Shown: piece by piece, positions 20,353-28,995 of the stretch | Position numbering within the stretch: position 1 is the first letter of the stretch | How the letters are laid out: each line of letters begins with the position of its first letter | Assembly: GCA_013815325.1 (NCBI GenBank) | Contig: JACDGM010000042.1 | Span: forward strand, 1 to 38,611 | Length of the DNA: 38,611 nucleotides | Reading direction: 5' to 3' | Source of the DNA: Chthoniobacterales bacterium | GTDB lineage: Bacteria; Verrucomicrobiota; Verrucomicrobiia; Chthoniobacterales; UBA10450 | Notes under the pieces: model-generated | Told to the model about the DNA's origin: nothing | Databases searched by the model: none | Seen by the model: the letters and a program-made list of their open reading frames with translations, nothing else | Program-made: the position numbers and the translations under genes

Positions 20353-21715
20353 CAGTAGCCTCGCTGCTCTTCTCATCTCCCTCCTCTTCGCCGGGCCTTG
20401 CGCATCGGCCGGGCAGGAGGTTTCTGAATCTGCTTCCTCGGAGGCTTTGACCCTGAGGGACTGTATCGCTATCGCGCTGCAAGAAAGCCCTGTCCTGGAG
20501 GCCAGTCGTTTCGATGTCGCCTCAGCCAGAGAAGATGCTCGCGCCGCGCGCAGTCAGACGCTGCCGCGACTAACCGGGTCGGCAACCGCGGAGATTTTTT
20601 CGGGGAGCCCAACAAGCAAGTTCTCCGTCGTTAACACCGGGAGTGCCACTGGGATAGGTGTGGGTTCTAACAATGTAGGTCTCGGCGCGGTCGAAATTTA
20701 TTCCGGGCAGTTGACTTACCCACTGTTTAAGGAGGGAAGTATTCTGGGCCTGAACACTGCGCCCGCAGTGGCGAGCAGGCAGGCCAGAACGAGGAATCTG
20801 GCCTGGACTAGCCGCCTCCGCCGCGAAGAGGTCATCGCGCGCATCACGGACGCGTTCATCACGACAGTTTCGGCCGAAAATCGGTCCGGATTTGCTGCGC
20901 GCAGGGTGGAGCTCCTTGATAGCCAGGTTGGCATTACCGAAGAACAGGAAAAGCAAGGCCTGACCTTGCCGATTGACCTCAAACTTGCGCGCAGTCAACT
21001 CAGTGGCGCACAGACTCTCTCCAAGATCCTTCGACAACAGGCCGTGGCGGGAAAGATCGAAATGGCCAGGGCTCTGGGCTTGGATTCCCCATCTGAGTTA
21101 CACCTATCGAACCAACTGCCGGAGGCTCCTGAACCGCCGAGCGCTGAGCAATTGCTCGGCCCTTCGCTTAACCAGCATCCCTCGCTTCAGGTCCAGCGAG
21201 CGGTGATCGATCAAGCGAAGGAAGATTACCGTTTGGAGCGCTTCCGCTTATATCCAGAGGTTAATCTGTCTGGGTCAGCCGTTCATATCGATGATTTCAG
21301 TCCCTCCAGTGCCGAGATTTACACCGGCTTAGTGACAGTCACCGTTCCGATCTTTGACTTCGGCGCTCAGTTAGCCACGACTCGCGCAAGGCTGGCAAAA
21401 TACAAGGCTGAGCGAGCGCGGCTTCTTTCGGTGGCCGATGATGTGACCTTTGAAATAGTCACCATCTACCAGAGCATCTATGTCCTTAGCCAGAATATCC
21501 TCGCCCTTCAACAAGAGGTCGCGAAAGCGGATCGAGATGTACAAGTCACCGGCTCGCAGCAACAACAGGGAATTGCTCCCCCTTTGACTGCCATCGAGAA
21601 GGAGCTGCATCTCATCGCCAAGCGGGATGACTTGGACGGCCTCCAAGTGCGCCGGCTCATGCTCTACGCAGCCCTGCAGAAGGCGGCTGGCGGCTCCTGG
21701 AAGTGGATTCAATGA
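20315..21715 (+). CDS. TolC-family outer-membrane channel protein
   Basis: Forms the outer-membrane and periplasmic tunnel of a tripartite exporter. The 466-residue protein begins with a signal peptide (NSSLAALLISLLFAGPCASA). It shows two OEP repeats, each with long coiled-coil helices (SRFDVASAREDARAARSQTLPRL; RLYPEVNLSGSAV). The N-terminal LTLRDCIAIALQESP is the usual family opening. The start lies 38 nt inside the adaptor gene, so the two are translationally tied. The stop overlaps the flippase start (ATGA). Confidence 0.9.
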   Translation: MIKSIPHRDPIFNSSLAALLISLLFAGPCASAGQEVSESASSEALTLRDCIAIALQESPVLEASRFDVASAREDARAARSQTLPRLTGSATAEIFSGSPTSKFSVVNTGSATGIGVGSNNVGLGAVEIYSGQLTYPLFKEGSILGLNTAPAVASRQARTRNLAWTSRLRREEVIARITDAFITTVSAENRSGFAARRVELLDSQVGITEEQEKQGLTLPIDLKLARSQLSGAQTLSKILRQQAVAGKIEMARALGLDSPSELHLSNQLPEAPEPPSAEQLLGPSLNQHPSLQVQRAVIDQAKEDYRLERFRLYPEVNLSGSAVHIDDFSPSSAEIYTGLVTVTVPIFDFGAQLATTRARLAKYKAERARLLSVADDVTFEIVTIYQSIYVLSQNILALQQEVAKADRDVQVTGSQQQQGIAPPLTAIEKELHLIAKRDDLDGLQVRRLMLYAALQKAAGGSWKWIQ

Positions 21716-23193
21716 AACAATCCCAGACGATTGTAAAGAACGCGGTCTTCGGCATCGCGTCCTCGGTCATTGGCGGCGCCGTCTATCTCGCGACGGTTCT
21801 AACGATCGCGCATAAGGTCAGCGTTATAGAGTTTGGTAAGTATTCGTTTGTTTTGGCCTTCGCGATGTTTTTCCAGTTGTTGGCCGATGCTGGGTTGTCC
21901 CGAATGATGATCCGCGAAATTGCCAGGGAACCGGAAAGCGTTGGGCCTTTGGTCGGCGCCTGCGCTTCACTAATCTGGCTCGTGTCTCTCGCGATCTGCC
22001 TCCTGGTGGGAATCATAGTTGTCTTCTTACCTTACGGGACGGATGTGAAGATGGCAGCTTTTGTCATGAGCTTCGCGACTCTCGCGACCTTCCATGCGGC
22101 GGGCTATAGCGCCGTTCTGCGTGCCTTTGAAGATAACGAGCTAAATTACCTGGGTTTTATCCTGCAAAAAATCCTGCTTCTGGTTTTCATTCTCGTCGTG
22201 ATTCACTTTAAGACTGGATTGGTAGGATTTGTCGTCGCCCACCTCGTTTCCAATGTGCTGCTCTGGAATTTCTACCACATCGTGGTGGCCAAGTTCTATA
22301 CGCCCATCAAGCTTCGGGTTGATGTGCCGCTCTGGAAGTCTCTCCTGCTCTCAGCCCTGCCGATGGGCGGCGGGGTAATGCTGCGGCAACTCGCCCTTCA
22401 GCTTGACATCCTCGTCCTGACCTGGATGACAAACCTAACGACTGTAGGATTGTTCAGCGGCCCCTACCGGATCAGCATGGCTCTGCGGACTGTGCCGCAG
22501 ACACTCGCCCTTCCCCTCTATCCCCTTTATTCACGCACCGCCCACCTTGCTCCGGGGCGCTTCGCCGAGGTCTACCAACAGAGCTTGAAGTTCTTCATTC
22601 TCATCAGCATCCCGTTCGCGGCCTTCTTTCTGTCTTGGTCGAAGCCGGTTCTGCAACTGGCTCTGGGAGCCAAGTTTTTGCCGGCGCTCCCCGCGATGCA
22701 ACTTCTCGGTTTGGGGCTGGTCCCGTTCTTTATGTCGACTTTGTTTCAATATCTTTTTGCTGCGCTCGACGAACAGAAGCGATTCCTGATCAGCACCTGT
22801 ATCGGATCTGCTTTACGCATTCTTCTTCTCGTCCTTCTTATTCCGCCGTTCCATTTCGTCGGTCCGGCGATCGCCTTCGTCTGTGCGGAGACGGTGATTG
22901 TTGGGATCTGGATCTACCAACTCACGAAGCTCGGATACTCCGCGAACCTGGGAACCACGATTTGGCGGCCGATTGCCGCCGGGGCTGCGATGGCGCTTGT
23001 CCTTTACTCAGTGCAAGTCTCATCGCTCCCCTGGCAGTTGGGCGGGGCCGCGCTCTCGCTCGTGATTTATGTTCTCGCTTTACTCGCTCTGAGGACTTTC
23101 TCAAACGAGGAGATCCATCAAGCGCGAGAGGGGATTGCCTTCGTGTCACCCTTCGTCGCATCCTGGGCGAAAAAACTTAAACGCGACACGTGA
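21712..23193 (+). CDS. Polysaccharide flippase (Wzx/MOP superfamily)
   Basis: Moves lipid-linked oligosaccharide from the cytoplasmic to the periplasmic leaflet. From the ATG at 21712 it has 493 residues; a GTG three codons earlier is open, but the ATGA overlap with the tolC-like gene favours the ATG. About 14 hydrophobic helices are visible. The N-terminal region (KNAVFGIASSVIGGAVYLATV and the FGKYSFVLAFAMFFQLLADAG stretch) is typical of Wzx/RfbX proteins. No Wzy polymerase with clear features is adjacent; the membrane glycosyltransferases may substitute. Confidence 0.88.
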   Translation: MKQSQTIVKNAVFGIASSVIGGAVYLATVLTIAHKVSVIEFGKYSFVLAFAMFFQLLADAGLSRMMIREIAREPESVGPLVGACASLIWLVSLAICLLVGIIVVFLPYGTDVKMAAFVMSFATLATFHAAGYSAVLRAFEDNELNYLGFILQKILLLVFILVVIHFKTGLVGFVVAHLVSNVLLWNFYHIVVAKFYTPIKLRVDVPLWKSLLLSALPMGGGVMLRQLALQLDILVLTWMTNLTTVGLFSGPYRISMALRTVPQTLALPLYPLYSRTAHLAPGRFAEVYQQSLKFFILISIPFAAFFLSWSKPVLQLALGAKFLPALPAMQLLGLGLVPFFMSTLFQYLFAALDEQKRFLISTCIGSALRILLLVLLIPPFHFVGPAIAFVCAETVIVGIWIYQLTKLGYSANLGTTIWRPIAAGAAMALVLYSVQVSSLPWQLGGAALSLVIYVLALLALRTFSNEEIHQAREGIAFVSPFVASWAKKLKRDT

Positions 23194-24497
23194 AGATAAC
23201 AAAGCACCTGGCAGTGTGGGCCGAGTGGGCTGCGCAATTCTGGAACTCCTATTGGCTGCTAATCGTCGGCAGCGGCCTGCTTTTTGGCTCGGTGCTGCTC
23301 AAGTGGATTGAATTTCCGTTCAGCAACAATCTTAGCGGTATTCAGTTATCCTTGTCGCGTAACTCTGGTCTCATGCCACACCTATCTCTGCTTTCGTTTG
23401 GGGTTGTTGGGGCGGTTGTTTTACTCGTCGGGCTCCTTTGGCAGCGATTTTTCACTTCTGCGCTCGGTTTGGCCGGAGCGGTCCTTCTCACGCTCTGTGT
23501 CTTAACTCCTGCCCACATCGCTTTTAAGCAGCCGACAATGCTTCGCCGTCTTACCGATGAACTGGATGTGATTGCATTGACTAAGGCTTTCACGAGGGAG
23601 GTTCTGCCCCAAAACTACGGCGCCGTTGAACTCGTCCCTAGACGCTTGGTCCTTTATACCGCCTGGGGGCGATTCCTCGCCGCCTGGTCTTTTCTCAGGC
23701 TCGGTTGGTATTGCTTCGCGCTTGGGGGGCTTCTGGTTTTTGCCGAAGGGATACGCCGTCTTCCTGGTGGCAGGGCGTTGACTGGACTGATGCTGCTCTG
23801 CCTTCCGATAGGCGCGTTTGTCGTCGTGCTGATTCCGCCGTTGATCGGTCAACATTATTTCGCCCATGGCGCCATAGCCAAGGCCCGCGGACGCAATCAA
23901 GAAGCTATAGCTGATTACCGGAAGGCGATGCGATGGGATGCTTGGCATGCCCAGGATATTGATCTTTATTCCACGATCGGTCAGCTCCAGGAAGAGGCGG
24001 GGATCGACGAGAGTTCGCCTGAGCGCCATATTAGCCGAGCTGTAGAGTTACGCGACGCTAATGAGTTCGATCCCGCTCTCTTTGAGTTTAGTCGGGCCAT
24101 GGAGGCGGGCGGTGCGCTCGAAGCAGCCGCGAGACGGGAGTCGGCGCAGACTCGGATAGATCTTGGCCTTGCTTTATACGACGCTGGCGGCGTCGGCGGC
24201 GCTCTCGCCAGCTGGCAGCAGGCGCTTGCCGATGACCCCACTCAGACCTACGCTTTATTTTATCTTGCCCGCGGATATTATGATATCGGTCGCTACGAAG
24301 CGGGGGTCGAAGCTGTCAAACGCCTGGCGAAAATCATACCCGATCACACCTCAATGTTGGGCGACGTCTACTCGCTCGCAGCGGATTGCTACGCCAAACT
24401 GGGCCGCGACGCGGATGCCCGGCATTATTATAACCTGTCGCTCTCTGCCGATGCTATCGAAAACTATTGGGCACTGACGGGACTTATCGGCCAATAA
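23190..24497 (+). CDS. Membrane-anchored TPR protein
   Basis: 435 residues starting at a GTG that overlaps the flippase stop (GTGA). The N-terminal half has five hydrophobic segments (about 20-40, 65-85, 88-110, 165-185, 195-220). The C-terminal half (about 225-430) has tetratricopeptide-like repeats, for example AHGAIAKARGRNQEAIADYRKA, ALFYLARGYYDIGRYEAGVEAV and SLAADCYAKLGRDADARHYYN. Such proteins scaffold envelope assemblies, so a scaffold for the glycan machinery is plausible (inference). No enzymatic motif is seen. Confidence 0.8.
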   Translation: MKITKHLAVWAEWAAQFWNSYWLLIVGSGLLFGSVLLKWIEFPFSNNLSGIQLSLSRNSGLMPHLSLLSFGVVGAVVLLVGLLWQRFFTSALGLAGAVLLTLCVLTPAHIAFKQPTMLRRLTDELDVIALTKAFTREVLPQNYGAVELVPRRLVLYTAWGRFLAAWSFLRLGWYCFALGGLLVFAEGIRRLPGGRALTGLMLLCLPIGAFVVVLIPPLIGQHYFAHGAIAKARGRNQEAIADYRKAMRWDAWHAQDIDLYSTIGQLQEEAGIDESSPERHISRAVELRDANEFDPALFEFSRAMEAGGALEAAARRESAQTRIDLGLALYDAGGVGGALASWQQALADDPTQTYALFYLARGYYDIGRYEAGVEAVKRLAKIIPDHTSMLGDVYSLAADCYAKLGRDADARHYYNLSLSADAIENYWALTGLIGQ

Positions 24498-24500
24498 CTC

Positions 24501-27500
24501 ATGACGACGTCACCGAACTCTTGGCAGTCCTTTCCGCGGCGTTCACTCTGGTTGTCATGGTCTTTGGTCGTTGCCTGTGGGCTAATGCTCGGATACTTCA
24601 TCCTACAGACTTACCTGAGTCCGCAAGAGCGACAATATCAGCTCAACTTCGGCAGTGCCCAATGGATCGAACCGGCAGAGGTTGCGCCGATCGCTTATTT
24701 CCGCAAGGAGATTTTCCTGAGTCATACGCCCGAACAGGCTTGGGTGGAGGTCGCGGCCACCGATAATTTTAAGCTTATCGTTAACGGCCACACCATCGGG
24801 AGCAAAGATTCCCTGAAAAGTCGAGTCGCTGGAATTTATGACATTAAAAAGCCCTTGAAAGTGGGAACGAACGTCATAGCGGTTTCCATTTCGCGCACTT
24901 CTTTTCCCGGGCCGGCACAGCTGCTCGCTTGCGGCCTCTTCAAAGAGCCCGGCGCCAAGGTGACCTCGTTTGTCTCGGATGAGAGTTGGAGAGTCACTGA
25001 CAACACCGGGATCGTGCAAGGAAACGAGGAGTGGACTTCCGCGCGGGTGGAAGACGAGCTTTGGCCGAAGGCTCGAACCTCAGTAATCAAGGAGAATCCT
25101 ATTCGCGTCGACTGGGTGGATACGAATCCGCTCCTGTTTCAACTCCCTTCGGTCGGCTCATGGATAATGCCCGAGCGCGCCGGAGCCGAGGCAATCTTTT
25201 CGACTTCACTCGACGCGGATACGATGCGTCAGGAGACATGGATTCAAGTTGCGAGCTCGGGGGATCTGGATTTTCTCGTGAACGGGCACCTCGTCACCCT
25301 TCCTATTACTTCATCTGTCGCTCTGAAACGCTCGCCCCATCTGGCAACCGCTCAGCCCACTCCCGATCAGGCCCAGGCACACCCAGGTGCAAGCCCTGGA
25401 GCAGGCACTCCATCCACTAAATCGAGTGCCTCTGTTGAGACAGCTCTTCTCGCCGCCTATGACATTAGCTATTGGATTAAAAAAGGTCCTAACTCAATCG
25501 TAGTGGCGGTTCGCGACGATCGTAGCCCGGCGCGCCTTTTTGCTGATGGCTTTCTCGTTCGCAACGATGGCAGCGTCCGCCGCTTCATGACCGACTCTCA
25601 TTGGCGAGCGGGAGATCAACCGGGCGGTCCTCGGGCGGCAGTAAGCGATCGCATAGTGGAAACCGGGAAGGACGGAACGGCGCCCTGGGGTTATCTTCCG
25701 CAGGAGCCAGCCAAAGCCGTTGATCATTCTAGCTTCGCGACCCTGGCGAAATCTACCGGGGTGCTTTTGGGAACGATTGTCGTAACTGTGGCCCTCTGGC
25801 TTTTGATATCGGCGATTGTCGCGGGCGGGAGACGGGAGCCACTCGCCTATTCCATGGCTCGTGACGCCCTCTTTCATGGTCCGATCGTGGTTGGCCTCGC
25901 CCTGCTGCTTCTTCCGGAGTACGATCCTCGCTTTCCAGCCGGCTGGTCTTTCCGGCCCGGGTTCATCATCGGCGCGATCGCTATCCTCTTAGCCTTTCGC
26001 TTGCTCCATCTCTTCGCAAACGGCCGAGTAGTCAGGAGCGTCCGGGCGACTGTAACGCGCGGGAGACAGATCGATTTTCAAGTCCTTCTGCCCTACCTGC
26101 TACTCGCGGTGATCATGGGTCTGGGTTTCGGACTGCGATACCACAACCTTGGTTATATGTCCTTTGACCACGACGAAATGGGGTTGGTCGCGAAGTCGAA
26201 GGGAATCCCTAAGCTTGGTTTTCCCTATACGTCGTATGCGGGAGAGCCCCGCCCCGCCACAACCTACGAGGCGGTGCCTTATCCGCTGGCTCTTTCGGGT
26301 TTGTTGTTTGGCTATTCAGAGTGGTCCATGCGGCTCCCCTCCTGCCTGATGGGCACGCTTTCCATCGGGATCCTCGCGCTCATGGCTCGCCGCCTCTTTA
26401 ACTGGCGGACCGGCCTCTTCGCCGCTTTCGTCTATGCCTCTCTTCCGCTCGATATCCGGTGGGCGCAGAACGCCTTTTACCTCACGCAGTGCCAGTTGAT
26501 GTCGATGTTGAGCATCTGGTTATTTTATGAGGCGATCAGAGTTCGCCCGCTGCGCCGGGGGTATCTGACTGCCTTCGCGACTGTCTTTTGCCTGACTTAT
26601 CTGTCGTGGGAGGGAAGCGGCTTTCTTCTTCCGGCTCTTTTTCTCGGGCTAGTCGTTATCCGCTGGGGCGAGTGGTGGTGGCTGAAGGAATTCCACCTCT
26701 ACCGGTGCGTCTTCTTCATCGCGGTTGTGGTGGTCGCACAGTACTGTTCGCGCACCATCGCTGGCTCTCCGTATCTCCAAGTTGGATCCGGTCTTTCGAA
26801 TCTCAGCGGTCCGTCCCTCTTTTTCCTGACGCCCGGCTACCAGCCGACGTTTTACATAGATAAGTTGTGGCTGGCTGAAGGCCACGTCTTCTTCACGATC
26901 CTGATCTTCCTTGGCCTTCCCTTCTGCTGGCGCCACCGCGGCTTTCGTTATGTCTTCGTCGTGCTGGTGACGCTCTTCGTGCTCCACACTAACTTTCTGG
27001 CCGCTTTGTCTCCACGGTACTGCTACTATTTTCAGCCACTCCTTATTCTCGGCGGGGTCGCTGCCGCGATGATGCTCTACGATCGTTTGGTTTCGCTTGC
27101 CCACCGCGAAGGCGATTCCGTCGTGGCGCGTTTTGCCGCGCATGCCACTGGACTCGCCTTGCTGGCGCTGCTCTTTCTCCAGAGTAACGAGTGGCTGATG
27201 AAGGAATACAAACTCTCCAGTACGGGCGACACTCCCGGGCTGATGACGCGGCTTAATACCTATCGCTACGATTATCGAGGCGCAGCGCAATTTGTTATGA
27301 GTCATGTTCAGCCGGGCGACCTGATTATCCCGGGTATCCCGCACGTCTTTGAGTATTACGCCGGAAGACCGGGCGATTATTTCCTGGATACGCTCCTTGG
27401 GTCCAAAATCCCATACAATCAAAACCTGGCCCAACCGGGGTTTGTGGATAAGTTCGCGGGGTTGCCGGCAATCCGTAACTTGACGGAGTTGCTGGAAGTA

Positions 27501-27683
27501 ACCCATCGCGCCCGGCGCACCTGGATTATTTTCGCGCCTTATTCTTCGTTCGAGAAATTGAGTAATCGAAACGTGCTCGACTATCTCGATCAGAACTCAA
27601 AGGTCGAATTTGAGAGTTATCGAGCAAAAGTCTTACTCGTGCAGGGCGCGATGCAGCCGGGGAGCGTTGCCGCCAGCCGTTAG
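24501..27683 (+). CDS. GT39-like membrane glycosyltransferase (GT-C) with two N-terminal beta-sandwich domains
   Basis: Likely transfers a sugar from a polyprenyl-phosphate donor on the periplasmic side. At 1060 residues it is roughly twice the size of ArnT/PMT-like enzymes. Order: membrane helix (about 17-37); a beta-sandwich domain (about 45-190: YFRKEIFLSH, VAATDNFKLIVNGHTIG, VGTNVIAVSI); a second similar domain (about 220-390: IQVASSGDLDFLVNGH, GPNSIVVAVRD) interrupted by a Pro/Ala/Ser-rich linker near 275-312; then a multi-helix GT-C domain with the acidic motif FDHDEMGL (Asp556, Asp558, Glu559) in the first periplasmic loop. The sandwich domains resemble galactose-binding-like modules of GH2/GH78 enzymes. 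The gene starts 3 nt after the TPR gene. Confidence 0.85.
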   Translation: MTTSPNSWQSFPRRSLWLSWSLVVACGLMLGYFILQTYLSPQERQYQLNFGSAQWIEPAEVAPIAYFRKEIFLSHTPEQAWVEVAATDNFKLIVNGHTIGSKDSLKSRVAGIYDIKKPLKVGTNVIAVSISRTSFPGPAQLLACGLFKEPGAKVTSFVSDESWRVTDNTGIVQGNEEWTSARVEDELWPKARTSVIKENPIRVDWVDTNPLLFQLPSVGSWIMPERAGAEAIFSTSLDADTMRQETWIQVASSGDLDFLVNGHLVTLPITSSVALKRSPHLATAQPTPDQAQAHPGASPGAGTPSTKSSASVETALLAAYDISYWIKKGPNSIVVAVRDDRSPARLFADGFLVRNDGSVRRFMTDSHWRAGDQPGGPRAAVSDRIVETGKDGTAPWGYLPQEPAKAVDHSSFATLAKSTGVLLGTIVVTVALWLLISAIVAGGRREPLAYSMARDALFHGPIVVGLALLLLPEYDPRFPAGWSFRPGFIIGAIAILLAFRLLHLFANGRVVRSVRATVTRGRQIDFQVLLPYLLLAVIMGLGFGLRYHNLGYMSFDHDEMGLVAKSKGIPKLGFPYTSYAGEPRPATTYEAVPYPLALSGLLFGYSEWSMRLPSCLMGTLSIGILALMARRLFNWRTGLFAAFVYASLPLDIRWAQNAFYLTQCQLMSMLSIWLFYEAIRVRPLRRGYLTAFATVFCLTYLSWEGSGFLLPALFLGLVVIRWGEWWWLKEFHLYRCVFFIAVVVVAQYCSRTIAGSPYLQVGSGLSNLSGPSLFFLTPGYQPTFYIDKLWLAEGHVFFTILIFLGLPFCWRHRGFRYVFVVLVTLFVLHTNFLAALSPRYCYYFQPLLILGGVAAAMMLYDRLVSLAHREGDSVVARFAAHATGLALLALLFLQSNEWLMKEYKLSSTGDTPGLMTRLNTYRYDYRGAAQFVMSHVQPGDLIIPGIPHVFEYYAGRPGDYFLDTLLGSKIPYNQNLAQPGFVDKFAGLPAIRNLTELLEVTHRARRTWIIFAPYSSFEKLSNRNVLDYLDQNSKVEFESYRAKVLLVQGAMQPGSVAASR

Positions 27684-27722
27684 CCTTTCTCGCCTCAAGA
27701 TACGGGCCGGAGCTGGGAGTTG

Positions 27723-28823
27723 ATGAAAGAGCAGGTTTTGCCGCCGCCAGGTCCGCCGACGATCGATTGCAGCTACATTGAGGCGGCCCGAGGACGAGTC
27801 GCAGAGATGCGTGCCTGGAAGCCGGAGACACTCGATCCGCCCAGCGTGCCGGAACTCGAAGCGATGCTGGGTCAGCCCATCACGCGTTGCGACTCGATAG
27901 GAGAGAATTGGCGAAATCGTGTCTATCGCATCGGATTGGAAAACGGCGCGACCGCTTTGGCGAAACAGGTCATCATGGGCACGGGCGAGATGTTGCAGTA
28001 TCAGCATGACCAGTTGCTCGGGCTGGCGAAACTGAACATCTCAGGCTTGCGTGTGCCCAAGCCCCTCGGTCTGATGCGCGAGAAACGTGTTTTGATAATG
28101 GAATTCGCTCGCGGCGAAACGATCCAGGCCTTGGTGTGGAATCGCCGGCGTGAGCGAGAGCTAATGCAGGCTTGCGAGCTGGCTGGTAAAATTCTCGGTC
28201 AAATCGAAATCGCGCGAACGGAGAAGATTGGTGCTATGCCGGTCAAAGAGCTGGCCCGCGACCTGGCAATTGCTCGCTGGTCCCTAACGAAACGTCAGCA
28301 AACGCTGCTCTCGCAGGCTTTCGCTCGCCTCGCGGGGGTGAACGTGCGCGTTGGAGAGGTTTATTACGATTACAAACCGGCCAATCTGATATTTGCAGAC
28401 GACCAGATATCTCTGATCGATCCGCCCGACATCTTTCGGCGAGGAGTGTTACTCTGGGACTTTGCCTGCTTCCGCAGCTCGATGCGGCGCCACCTCTGGC
28501 GGTTAAGTCTGCGCTGGCCGGACCAGAGGCGGCGGGCGCTCATCCATCAGAGCCTCGCTGGTTTCGAACGCTCCTATCTTTCAAAGGTGGGCCAGCCTTA
28601 CCTCGAGCCAGCGCTTTTCGCGACGGCGCTGCAGCTTCTCGAACTGCAACGGACCGCGGTGTTGATGACCATGCAGCAGGGGAAGGTGGAACTCGCGCAG
28701 CTGGGGAGACCTATCGCCCTGGGTAAACGGCTTGGGAGTTCTTTGGCCAACCGATTAACATTGCCTTTGCTGGAGGTGGAAAAGCATTGGCTCTTTAGGC
28801 AACTCGCGCGCATTCGGTTTTGA
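27723..28823 (+). CDS. Kinase-fold protein (aminoglycoside/LPS-kinase-like)
   Basis: 366 residues from the ATG at 27723 (a TTG at 27720 is also in frame); GGGAG lies just upstream. It has a protein-kinase-like core: Lys in ATALAKQVIMG, hinge VLIMEFARGETIQ, catalytic loop YYDYKPANLIF (Asp in place of HRD, then Lys and Asn) and metal-binding LIDPPDIF. The N-terminal 45 residues are Pro-rich. It could phosphorylate a sugar, as WaaP or KdkA do for LPS, or a small molecule; sequence alone cannot decide. It is the last gene of the plus-strand operon, 39 nt after the GT-C gene, and a structured hairpin follows. Confidence 0.7.
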   Translation: MKEQVLPPPGPPTIDCSYIEAARGRVAEMRAWKPETLDPPSVPELEAMLGQPITRCDSIGENWRNRVYRIGLENGATALAKQVIMGTGEMLQYQHDQLLGLAKLNISGLRVPKPLGLMREKRVLIMEFARGETIQALVWNRRRERELMQACELAGKILGQIEIARTEKIGAMPVKELARDLAIARWSLTKRQQTLLSQAFARLAGVNVRVGEVYYDYKPANLIFADDQISLIDPPDIFRRGVLLWDFACFRSSMRRHLWRLSLRWPDQRRRALIHQSLAGFERSYLSKVGQPYLEPALFATALQLLELQRTAVLMTMQQGKVELAQLGRPIALGKRLGSSLANRLTLPLLEVEKHWLFRQLARIRF

Positions 28824-28928
28824 TGCGATCGCGGGCCGATAATCGCACGCCAAACAGAAAGGCTGCAACGTGGCCGCCGGCTGGCGATGTCCGGTCCGCC
28901 TAACGAGGCGCCCTAAGTATGAGGGGCT

Positions 28929-28969
28929 TTTGCAGGGCATTCCAGCCTAACGAATGCCTCACCTGCAAA
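28929..28969. terminator. Two-tier hairpin between convergent genes
   Basis: Outer arms TTTGCAGG and CCTGCAAA (8 bp) enclose inner arms GCATTC and GAATGC (6 bp) around the loop CAGCCTAAC, with a 4-nt CTCA bulge on the right. It lies between the end of the polysaccharide operon and the convergent S74-domain gene, so a bidirectional terminator is likely. The loop contains the over-represented GCCTAACG 8-mer. A second small hairpin (CGCCT-AACG-AGGCG, 28897-28910) just upstream also contains it. Confidence 0.6.
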
Positions 28970-28995
28970 CGTTGGATCGTGGATCGTGATAGCCT

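Noticed and set aside
26649-27506. Minus-strand open frame of 285 codons opposite the GT-C gene
   Set aside because: It is antisense to a well-supported membrane enzyme; the translation is highly polar with no motifs.
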